Source of the DNA: AC-52 sp044870295
Lineage (GTDB): Bacteria > Actinomycetota > UBA4738
Direction: 5' to 3'
Length of the DNA stretch: 6,372 nt
Assembly: GCA_044870295.1 (NCBI GenBank)
Contig: JBIOYQ010000217.1
Coordinates: forward strand, 1-6,372
Shown: piece by piece, positions 1 to 4,405 of the stretch
Layout: every line of letters begins with the position of its first letter
How positions within the stretch are numbered: the stretch's first letter is position 1
Notes under the pieces: model-generated
What the model was told of the DNA's origin: nothing
Databases searched by the model: none
What the model saw: the letters and a program-made list of their open reading frames with translations, nothing else
Position numbers and translations under genes: made by a program

Positions 1-1167
1 GTAGGCCGGCCCGTAGCCGTAGACGTCGGCGACGCGACCGAGGGCCGGTTGGGCGACGACGCCCCCGACCGAGCCCATGAGCGAGTCGAACGACAGGACG
101 GTCGCGCGCTGGGCGGAGGGGATCACGCCATTGAGGTAGGCCTGGCGCATCGGGCGGGTGATGGCCCCCACGAATGACCAGGCGGCCAGCAGGAGCAGCG
201 CGACCACGAACGCCGGCTGCGTCCCAAGCGCCGCGAGCATCAGGATGCTGACGACGGCACCGCCCAGCAGCGCATCGGTTCGGCGCCGGAAGAGGCGGCG
301 GGTCCAGGGCACCAGCAGGCCACCCGCAATCTGCACCGCCGAGAAGATGGCTGCCGCCAGGCCCGCGATGCTGTAGGCCGTCGGATCGCCGTAGAGCTCG
401 AGCAGGTACGGCTGCGCGGCGTAGAACAGGTAGATGCCGGTCCCGGCGGTGAACGGGATGGCCAGCATCAGCCAGCGCACTGGCGGGTTGCGGAAGCCCG
501 AGTCAATGGAGCCGCGCACCACATTGCTCACGGCCTTCATCGGTCCAACGTCGCGCTGCGGCGTGAAGCCGATGTCGCGCATCCAGCGCAGCGCCACCAC
601 CATCGTCACGCCCAACAGCAGCGCGCGGAGGATGTAGGGCACACCCAGGTTGGTGATCTGCGCCACGAAGCCGCCGGCCACCGTCCCGATCAGCATCGCC
701 GCACCGGTCGCAGTCTGTGCGCGACCGAAGACGTGATCCAGGTGTCCGGTGAAGCCGGTAGCGGTCAGCGCGTCGACCAGCCATGCCTCGGTGGCGCCGG
801 AGAAGAAGGTGAAGCCCAGCCCCAGCAGGATGGAGGCGATGGCCCACCCCCAGAGCGGGGCGTGGATCTGCCACATCAGCAGGTAGAGCAGCGTGGAGAC
901 GAGCAGGGTGGCCGTTCCGAGCACGTACGAGAACTGGCGACCGCGGGTGTCGGCCACCACGCCGGTCGGGATCTCGAACAGCACCATCCCCGCGGTGAAG
1001 AAGGCGTTGGCAGCGAAGGCCTCCGCGTTCGACAGCCCGGCGTCCAGCAGGAAGATGGTGTTGATGCCCCAGATGAATGAAGAGGCGAGCGTGCTGATCA
1101 GCACCAGCGACAGGTACGTCCGCTCGACGCGGCGTGCCGGGTCGCTATCGCGGGGTTCGGCAGCCAT
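1..1167 (-). CDS. MFS transporter, C-terminus cut by window edge
   Basis: The frame is open from an ATG at 1167 (minus strand) to the window edge: 389 codons, no stop, so the last transmembrane segment or so is missing. Seen: about eleven hydrophobic segments (roughly residues 18-41, 52-72, 80-98, 105-125, 150-170, 172-194, 230-252, 264-287, 298-316, 318-338, 354-374). MFS motif A, GVVADTRGR, lies at 69-77 after TM2, and a related GRVADVYGYGP starts at 377. A basic stretch RRLFRRR at 290-296 marks a cytoplasmic loop in the second half. This is the architecture of the 12-TM major facilitator superfamily, secondary transporters of the inner membrane, often drug or metabolite exporters. The substrate cannot be read from sequence. 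ATG 1167 is the furthest upstream sensible start; no Shine-Dalgarno precedes it, but a TANNNT box ends 6 nt upstream, suggesting a leaderless mRNA. It is divergent from the aspartyl protease gene. Confidence 0.93.
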   Translation of the reverse strand, partial: MAAEPRDSDPARRVERTYLSLVLISTLASSFIWGINTIFLLDAGLSNAEAFAANAFFTAGMVLFEIPTGVVADTRGRQFSYVLGTATLLVSTLLYLLMWQIHAPLWGWAIASILLGLGFTFFSGATEAWLVDALTATGFTGHLDHVFGRAQTATGAAMLIGTVAGGFVAQITNLGVPYILRALLLGVTMVVALRWMRDIGFTPQRDVGPMKAVSNVVRGSIDSGFRNPPVRWLMLAIPFTAGTGIYLFYAAQPYLLELYGDPTAYSIAGLAAAIFSAVQIAGGLLVPWTRRLFRRRTDALLGGAVVSILMLAALGTQPAFVVALLLLAAWSFVGAITRPMRQAYLNGVIPSAQRATVLSFDSLMGSVGGVVAQPALGRVADVYGYGPAY

Positions 1168-1173
1168 CGCGTG

Positions 1174-1179
1174 ACTCTA
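1174..1179 (-). promoter_or_regulatory. Putative -10 box of the MFS gene (leaderless)
   Basis: On the minus strand the hexamer TAGAGT fits TANNNT and ends 6 nt before the ATG at 1167, so transcription would begin at or next to the start codon. No ribosome binding site is visible. The box lies inside a small inverted repeat, GACT-CT-AGTC (1173-1182). No good -35 is seen: TCCACC at the 17-nt spacing is poor. This is inference from spacing; such boxes are known for leaderless genes in GC-rich phyla. Confidence 0.4.
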
Positions 1180-1185
1180 GTCCGC

Positions 1186-1191
1186 TAGCCT
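1186..1191 (+). promoter_or_regulatory. Putative -10 box of the protease gene (leaderless)
   Basis: TAGCCT fits TANNNT and ends exactly 6 nt before the GTG at 1198, the same geometry as the minus-strand box facing it. It abuts the alternative GTG at 1192, which could not then lie in the transcript; this favours 1198 as the start. No Shine-Dalgarno and no convincing -35 are visible. Confidence 0.38.
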
Positions 1192-1197
1192 GTGCCG

Positions 1198-2034
1198 GTG
1201 GAGATCATCTTCGACGAGCCGATCACCTTCACCGGCGCCGACGGCCAGCCAACGCATGCACCGATGGTGGCCGCCACCGTTCTGGGGGAATCCACGCGGC
1301 TCATCGTGGACACCGGCTCGACCGATCACATCCTGACCATCGAGCTGGCCAATCGGGTCGGGCTCAGCGCGGAGCCCGGGGAGGAGGGGACCGACGCCTC
1401 GGGCGCATCGGTTCCGTCATGGACGCTCGGGGATGTGCCGGTCGGGGTCGGCGAGATGAACCACACCCTGGCGAACGTGATCGCCATCGGGGCGCCAGGC
1501 CCGTTCGCGCGGCGCGGGATCGGCGGCCTCGTCAGCCCGCAGCACCTGGTGCCGGGTGCCTGGATGTGCCTGGACCTGGCGGGGGATCGGCTCATCGCGG
1601 TGTCCGGGTCGGAGGCCGATGTCGCCGACTGGCTGACCGCCCGGGCGCCAGACTTCCGCATCCACCGGCTGGCCCGCGACCAGGCGGATACCACCATCCT
1701 GGTGCGCGGCGCCATCGAGCCGTTCGACGAGGTCACCACGCTCCTCGACTCCGGTGGGAAGGCGTCGGACGTGGTCGCCTCTGCCGTGCCCGGCTTGAGC
1801 GGGGACGAGATCGCCAGCAGTGGGCGTGGCGTAGGTGGAACGGAATCGTTCGGGTCGGTGGCCCTAGACCAGGTGCTGCTCGTCGGTGAGGTGCGTCTGC
1901 CGATGCCGCGGCTCGTGGTCCGCGACGAGGTCGAGGGACGCGGGATCCTGGTGGGCATGGACCTGCTGCGCGGCACGATCCTCGCGGTCCACGGCGACAT
2001 GGCGCAGCCCGTCTTCTGGCAGCTGCCGGGATAG
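1198..2034 (+). CDS. Two-lobed retropepsin-like aspartyl protease
   Basis: About 278 residues, ending in TAG at 2032-2034. Numbered from the in-frame GTG at 1192, the first lobe has the catalytic-type motif VDTGST (39-44) after a beta-rich N-terminus, then a hydrophobic-glycine element GIGGL (109-113). The second lobe repeats the pattern: LLDSGG (184-189) and GILVGMDLL (251-259). A D-T/S-G motif followed by a hydrophobic-Gly turn is the signature of the retropepsin/pepsin fold (Asp_protease_2-like families). Retropepsins normally dimerise from one lobe, whereas here two occur in one chain with the aspartates (40 and 186) 146 residues apart, as in a small pepsin. There is no signal peptide or membrane segment, so it is probably cytosolic. 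The substrate is unknown. The second motif DSGG departs from DTGS/DTGA, so activity is unproven. The start at 1198 was preferred over 1192 because of the -10 spacing. Neighbours give no functional clue beyond divergence from a transporter. Confidence 0.85.
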   Translation: MEIIFDEPITFTGADGQPTHAPMVAATVLGESTRLIVDTGSTDHILTIELANRVGLSAEPGEEGTDASGASVPSWTLGDVPVGVGEMNHTLANVIAIGAPGPFARRGIGGLVSPQHLVPGAWMCLDLAGDRLIAVSGSEADVADWLTARAPDFRIHRLARDQADTTILVRGAIEPFDEVTTLLDSGGKASDVVASAVPGLSGDEIASSGRGVGGTESFGSVALDQVLLVGEVRLPMPRLVVRDEVEGRGILVGMDLLRGTILAVHGDMAQPVFWQLPG

Positions 2035-2057
2035 GGGCTCCCATACCGGCCGCCGAT

Positions 2058-2072
2058 TCCCGCGTGGCGGGA
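2058..2072. repeat. Palindromic repeat, copy 1
   Basis: TCCCGC-GTG-GCGGGA is a perfect 6-bp inverted repeat beginning 24 bp after the protease stop codon. Its right arm overlaps a second inverted repeat, GGGACC (2069-2074) with GGTCCC (2088-2093). The two hairpins are therefore mutually exclusive in RNA. There is no T-tract, so a simple intrinsic terminator is not indicated. It is one of three related palindromes in 150 bp. Confidence 0.6.
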
Positions 2073-2106
2073 CCAACGACGACGTGGGGTCCCAAACCTG
2101 ATGCGA

Positions 2107-2126
2107 ATTCCCGCTCGGGCGGGAAT
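2107..2126. repeat. Palindromic repeat, copy 2 (best conserved)
   Basis: ATTCCCGC-TCGG-GCGGGAAT is a perfect 8-bp stem with a 4-nt loop. It fits the pattern ATTCCC-N8-GGGAAT. Downstream CACCACG resembles the CACGAC that follows copy 3 and the ACGACGACG after copy 1, so the repeat unit may be longer than the palindrome. Either a dispersed REP-like element or a protein-binding site is possible. Confidence 0.65.
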
Positions 2127-2166
2127 CGGCACCACGTTCCGACCCCCTCCGGCCCCTATTCCGCAC

Positions 2167-2209
2167 TTCTTGGTTGTTAGTCCCGCTGGACGGGAATCCA
2201 CGACAAGAA
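2167..2209. repeat. Palindromic repeat, copy 3, inside a larger stem
   Basis: The core TCCCG (2181-2185) pairs with CGGGA (2191-2195) around CTGGA, and the right side reads CGGGAATCC as in copy 2. Outer arms TTCTTG (2167-2172) and CAAGAA (2204-2209) are perfectly complementary. Between them only a patchy TTGT/ACGA match is possible. The whole could fold as a 43-nt two-level hairpin, the most elaborate structure in this intergenic stretch. Confidence 0.5.
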
Positions 2210-2215
2210 CTGCCC

Positions 2216-2244
2216 TTAGCGGCGCCTTGAGGTTCCGTTACCGT
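2216..2244 (+). promoter_or_regulatory. Possible promoter in the gene-poor stretch
   Basis: TTAGCG (2216-2221) and TACCGT (2239-2244) are separated by 17 bp. The -10 fits TANNNT, but the -35 matches TTGACA at only three positions. It would start RNA near 2251, ahead of the micro-ORF at 2265 and the CxxCxC gene at 2411. Speculative. Confidence 0.22.
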
Positions 2245-2264
2245 CACGCCGCCACGCTGGACGC

Positions 2265-2330
2265 GTGATCGATCCAGAGGACGACGAGCGGATCTCTGAC
2301 TTCCGCCCGCACCTGGAGGACCCGCCGTGA
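2265..2330 (+). CDS. Doubtful 21-residue acidic micro-ORF
   Basis: A GTG at 2265 opens a 21-codon frame rich in Asp, Glu and Pro, ending DPP-stop at 2328-2330. Its stop overlaps, as GTGA, a second GTG at 2327 that has a strong GGAGGA (2315-2320) six bases upstream. That second frame has only 11 codons before TAG at 2360-2362. It shares its frame with the CxxCxC gene at 2411, separated by this one stop. The overlap and ribosome site look like translational coupling, so these could be a leader peptide or the remains of a decayed gene. Chance is an equally good explanation; I do not recognise either product. The remainder of the 376-bp stretch 2035-2410 holds the three palindromes and nothing else I can name. 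Confidence 0.2.
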   Translation: MIDPEDDERISDFRPHLEDPP

Positions 2331-2410
2331 GCGCCGGCGCATCGGCTCTGCATCGGGCCTAGCGACGGTCATTCCGGTTCCGGCACCGAACATGCACCCC
2401 CGGTGACGGC

Positions 2411-2608
2411 ATGTGTATGACGTGCGGTTGCATGGACGCCCACCTCGACATGGGCCCCAAGAACATTCGCTACGAAGACCTCAAGGACGCCGCTGAGGAG
2501 AACGGGCGCTCGGTCGCCGAGACGCTCGACATCTGGCAGCGCACGCTCGAGGCCGATCGCAGCGATCACGCCCAGGAGTATGCGGCGGAGTCGAAGGCCC
2601 GCGCCTAG
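2411..2608 (+). CDS. Small CxxCxC-motif protein, function unknown
   Basis: A 65-residue protein starting MCMTCGCMDAH: Cys2, Cys5 and Cys7 lie at the extreme N-terminus, with His11 close by, giving a possible metal-binding cluster. Then follow an IRYEDLKDAAEENG segment and a charged, probably helical C-terminus ending in AESKARA. I recall similar short proteins with an MCxTCGC start and an NIT-x-x-DL-x-AA segment as uncharacterised families in actinobacteria and Chloroflexota; this is memory, not a search. The ATG at 2411 was chosen over that at 2417 because it keeps Cys2, and GGTGA at 2402-2406 can serve as ribosome site, though only 4 nt away. The protein is cytosolic, with no signal peptide. 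Its stop lies 6 bp from the stop of the convergent SnoaL-like gene, leaving no space for a terminator. Zinc or iron-sulfur binding is inference only. Confidence 0.75.
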   Translation: MCMTCGCMDAHLDMGPKNIRYEDLKDAAEENGRSVAETLDIWQRTLEADRSDHAQEYAAESKARA

Positions 2609-2614
2609 TCGCTC

Positions 2615-3004
2615 CTAGCTGCCGAAGAACTCCAGGATCCGGGCGGTGTCGTCCGAGAACGCCCAGCGGGCGGTGACCTTCCCGTCCTTCATGTGGTAGA
2701 TCTCGGCCGTCCGATACTGCAGCGTGCTCCCGTCCGCCTTGGTGGCGGTCACGTTCATCAGCTGCACGGCATGCGTGTCGTTGGCGACGGCGTCGTGCTC
2801 ATCGGCCTTGATCGAGTACTCGCCCGCGGCCTCCGCCATGCGCTGACGCAGAGCCTCCTTGCCGACCGTCGGCTCGTCGCGTCCGATCTCATGCCATTCG
2901 ATGTCGTCGGCGATGGTCGTCTCCAGATACGGCATGCCAGCGGGCAGGTCGCCCATGGCCTCCGCCATCTTGTGCAGGACCGTCACGTTCGGATGCTCGT
3001 CCAT
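2615..3004 (-). CDS. SnoaL-like / NTF2-fold protein
   Basis: A 129-residue protein read from the ATG at 3004, preceded by AGGAG with 7-nt spacing. The open frame continues upstream to 3322, but that extension has no ribosome site and looks non-coding, so it is excluded. Seen: an N-terminal helical region, then TIADDIEWHEIG (30-41), GKEALRQRMAEAAG (48-61), and a C-terminal sheet with TAEIYHMKDGKVTARWAFSD (99-118) ending in ILEFFGS. The D-x-E-W segment, the Y-x-x-x-DGK turn and the length are typical of the SnoaL/ketosteroid-isomerase-like branch of the NTF2 superfamily. These cone-shaped alpha+beta proteins bind or isomerise small hydrophobic molecules, and many have no known substrate. There is no signal peptide, so it is cytosolic. 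It is divergent from the lipoprotein gene at 3204 and convergent with the CxxCxC gene. Fold confidence is good; a specific reaction cannot be assigned. Confidence 0.88.
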   Translation of the reverse strand: MDEHPNVTVLHKMAEAMGDLPAGMPYLETTIADDIEWHEIGRDEPTVGKEALRQRMAEAAGEYSIKADEHDAVANDTHAVQLMNVTATKADGSTLQYRTAEIYHMKDGKVTARWAFSDDTARILEFFGS

Positions 3005-3033
3005 CTGTCCACTCCTGTCGCCACCGGCACGGG

Positions 3034-3117
3034 GAATCCGCACGATCGCGGATGGCGGATGAGAGCAGCGTAGGCCGCACCTCGCGGGTCCGCCAGCCCT
3101 CATCCGGCGAATCCGCG
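3034..3117. promoter_or_regulatory. Cluster of GCGGAT hexamers in a divergent control region
   Basis: Five related hexamers occur in 84 bp: ATCCGC at 3036-3041, GCGGAT at 3048-3053 and 3055-3060, ATCCGG at 3102-3107, and ATCCGC at 3111-3116. GAATCCGCACGATCG (3034-3048) recurs as GAATCCGCGCAATCG (3109-3123), 13 of 15 identical. The pair 3036-3041/3048-3053 is a perfect 6-bp inverted repeat with a 6-nt loop. CTCATCC at 3099-3105 is the complement of GGATGAG at 3057-3063. This sits between the divergent SnoaL-like and lipoprotein genes. On the minus strand TACGCT (3072-3067) could be the -10 of the SnoaL-like gene, putting the left repeats in its leader. Operator or RNA structure: undecided. Confidence 0.4.
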
Positions 3118-3162
3118 CAATCGGCCAAACCGACCACGGCTCATCGGGTGTCAGGTAGGCAG

Positions 3163-3179
3163 GCCCGTAGCTAGCGGGC
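3163..3179. repeat. Short inverted repeat upstream of the lipoprotein gene
   Basis: GCCCG (3163-3167) and CGGGC (3175-3179) flank TAGCTAG, itself containing the palindrome TAGCTA. It lies 25 bp before the ATG at 3204, where a repressor site or leader hairpin could act. No clear sigma-70 hexamers are seen nearby. Confidence 0.3.
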
Positions 3180-3203
3180 TGTCTTTGGACACAGGAGAGC
3201 CCG

Positions 3204-3713
3204 ATGCGCTGGTACTCCGGATCCCGATTGTTCGCACTTGGTCTGCTGGCGGCAATGCTCGCGGCCTGCGGCACCAGCTCAGCTGCCGGGGCTACGGCCA
3301 CCGCGAGCCGCGCACCGGCCACACCCCATCCAACCCCGACGCCACAGCCGTCCTTCCCACCCCTGGACCACGGTCAGATTCCGCCCGAGGTGGTTGGCAA
3401 TTACGCCTTCACCGTGTTCGACAAGGATTCCGAGATCGAGCTCCTGGCCGATGGCACGTACATCATGTGGCTCCCCGAGCGATTCGGAATCCGTCCGGTC
3501 GGCGTGCGCGGCGAGTACGGCGTATTCGGCGACACCATGCGTTTCGGCAATGAGATCGCCGAGGATTCCAGCGTTCGCGCCTGTATCGGCGAGGGGACCT
3601 ACACGTGGTCGCTCGAGGGCAAGACGCTGAACCTGACGCTTGTCGAGGATGAGTGCTCGGTTGCCATCAACCGCCAGGCGGAATGGCAGTCCGGCTGGGT
3701 CCGCCAGGACTGA
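3204..3713 (+). CDS. Small lipoprotein with lipocalin-like beta domain
   Basis: A 169-residue exported protein. AGGAG (3193-3197) sits 6 nt before the ATG. Residues 1-21 form a signal peptide with a short basic start and hydrophobic core, ending in the lipobox L19-A-A-C22, so signal peptidase II cleavage and lipid attachment at Cys22 are expected. A Ser/Ala/Thr/Pro linker (about 24-55) with PTPTP follows. Residues 62-168 form a strand-rich domain with repeated G-x-Y turns: GNYAF (65-69), GEYGVFGD (103-110), GTYTWSLEGKTLNLTL (131-146). C127 and C151 could form a disulfide. The pattern suggests a small lipocalin-like beta-barrel on the outer face of the membrane, but I recognise no named family. 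It lies 149 bp upstream of the sigma-factor gene on the same strand, so it could be part of the same envelope-signalling locus, although an independent promoter for the sigma gene is possible. Confidence 0.85.
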   Translation: MRWYSGSRLFALGLLAAMLAACGTSSAAGATATASRAPATPHPTPTPQPSFPPLDHGQIPPEVVGNYAFTVFDKDSEIELLADGTYIMWLPERFGIRPVGVRGEYGVFGDTMRFGNEIAEDSSVRACIGEGTYTWSLEGKTLNLTLVEDECSVAINRQAEWQSGWVRQD

Positions 3714-3763
3714 CGGCCCGTTAGGAGCCAGGCAAGCGATCGGCAGTTTGCCGTGGAACCGGC

Positions 3764-3769
3764 TAGGAT
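3764..3769 (+). promoter_or_regulatory. Possible -10 box of the sigma-factor operon
   Basis: TAGGAT fits TANNNT and would place the transcript start near 3776, exactly at the base of the long GC hairpin that follows. No sigma-70 -35 lies at the right distance. GGAACC at 3755-3760 resembles the -35 of many ECF sigma promoters, but no matching -10 follows at 16-17 bp. Weak evidence for either type. Confidence 0.25.
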
Positions 3770-3775
3770 GCGGCC

Positions 3776-3799
3776 CGCGCGCCGGTGGCCCGGCGCGCG
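3776..3799 (+). other. Perfect 10-bp all-GC hairpin in the sigma leader
   Basis: CGCGCGCCGG (3776-3785) and CCGGCGCGCG (3790-3799) are exact complements around a TGGC loop. It lies 63 bp after the lipoprotein stop and 63 bp before the sigma-factor TTG start. Without a T-tract it is not a classic intrinsic terminator. It could stabilise a 5' end, block RNases at the 3' end of the lipoprotein mRNA, or attenuate read-through. A smaller hairpin CGGCA-GTT-TGCCG (3741-3753) lies just upstream. Confidence 0.6.
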
Positions 3800-3862
3800 T
3801 CGCCATCCCGCAAAACCGTTCGCGTCCGCGCCGGTGTCTGGCTGGTGTACGGAGGAGATCGG

Positions 3863-4405
3863 TTGGACATCGAGAAGGCGAAACGTGGCGACCGGGAGGC
3901 ATTCGGTCGCATCGCGGAGCGCCATCTCGCTGATCTCTACCGCCTGGCTGCTGCGATGGTTGGTGAAGACGACGCGCGCGACGTGACGCAGGAGACGCTG
4001 GTGGCCGCCTGGCGCGAGCTGCCGCGCCTGCGCGACATCGACCGCTTCCCCGCCTGGCTGCGCAGTATCCACATGAACCGATGCCGGAACGTGCTACGCA
4101 CCCGCCGGCGCCGCCCCGCCATCAGCCATGGCGTCGATCCCACCGCGCCGTACCTCGCCGATGAGCGCCTTCGCGATGAACCGATCAGCCGGCTCCACGC
4201 CGCCTGGGCGGTCGACGAGGCACTCGACCGCCTGCCCGCCAACGAGCGCGCCGTGTTCGCCCTCCACTACGTGGCCGATCTGACGCTGCGCGAGGTTGGC
4301 CGGACCCTGGGCATCCCCGAGGGAACGGCCAAGACCCGATTGCACAGCGGGTTGCTTCGCCTGCGGAGCGAGCTGGCGCGGGAGGAGGGGGAGGTGGTGG
4401 CGTGA
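3863..4405 (+). CDS. ECF-family RNA polymerase sigma factor
   Basis: A 180-residue protein. TTG at 3863 was chosen because GGAGGAG (3851-3857) lies 5 nt upstream and the product then begins DIEKAKRGDREAFG, where ECF sigma factors normally start; the frame is open further upstream but that stretch is unlike the family. Region 2 spans about 8-82: LYRLAAAMVGEDDARDVTQETLVAAW (25-50) is the core-RNA-polymerase and -10 recognition helix pair, ending in the R-rich stretch TRRRRP. A short linker follows. Region 4 spans about 117-171: LDRLPANERAVFALHYV, then the helix-turn-helix TLREVGRTLGIPEGTAKTRLH (141-161) that reads the -35. It lacks regions 1 and 3, as ECF factors do. It would redirect RNA polymerase to a small regulon on an envelope or environmental signal. 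Its stop overlaps the GTG of the membrane propeller gene, so the two are translationally coupled, the usual layout for sigma and anti-sigma. Confidence 0.95.
   Translation: MDIEKAKRGDREAFGRIAERHLADLYRLAAAMVGEDDARDVTQETLVAAWRELPRLRDIDRFPAWLRSIHMNRCRNVLRTRRRRPAISHGVDPTAPYLADERLRDEPISRLHAAWAVDEALDRLPANERAVFALHYVADLTLREVGRTLGIPEGTAKTRLHSGLLRLRSELAREEGEVVA

Noticed and set aside
1326..2201. 291-codon open frame on the minus strand across the protease gene
   Set aside because: Its product is low-complexity, rich in Arg, Ser and Pro, with no recognisable domain, and it lies antisense to a gene with clear catalytic motifs; typical of a mirror frame in GC-rich DNA.
2035..2210. Palindrome array read as a CRISPR
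   Set aside because: Only three unequal copies with spacing of 51 and 72 bp and degenerate repeats; no cas gene nearby.
2035..2410. tRNA or other RNA gene in the gene-poor stretch
   Set aside because: No cloverleaf, CCA end or T-loop signature could be found on either strand.
3005..3322. N-terminal extension of the SnoaL-like gene up to 3322
   Set aside because: A good AGGAG lies just before ATG 3004, family length is met from there, and the extension would overlap the start of the divergent lipoprotein gene.
3755..3782. GGAACC as an ECF autoregulated promoter
   Set aside because: No GTT or CGTC-type -10 lies at 15-17 bp, so the hexamer alone is not enough to call autoregulation.
3785..3862. 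ATG at 3785 as sigma-factor start
   Set aside because: The 26 extra residues are Arg-rich and unlike ECF N-termini, and begin inside the GC hairpin; TTG 3863 has a strong GGAGGAG.
3279..3902. 207-codon minus-strand frame over the lipoprotein and sigma start
   Set aside because: No ribosome site or family resemblance, and it overlaps a clear lipoprotein and the sigma leader.
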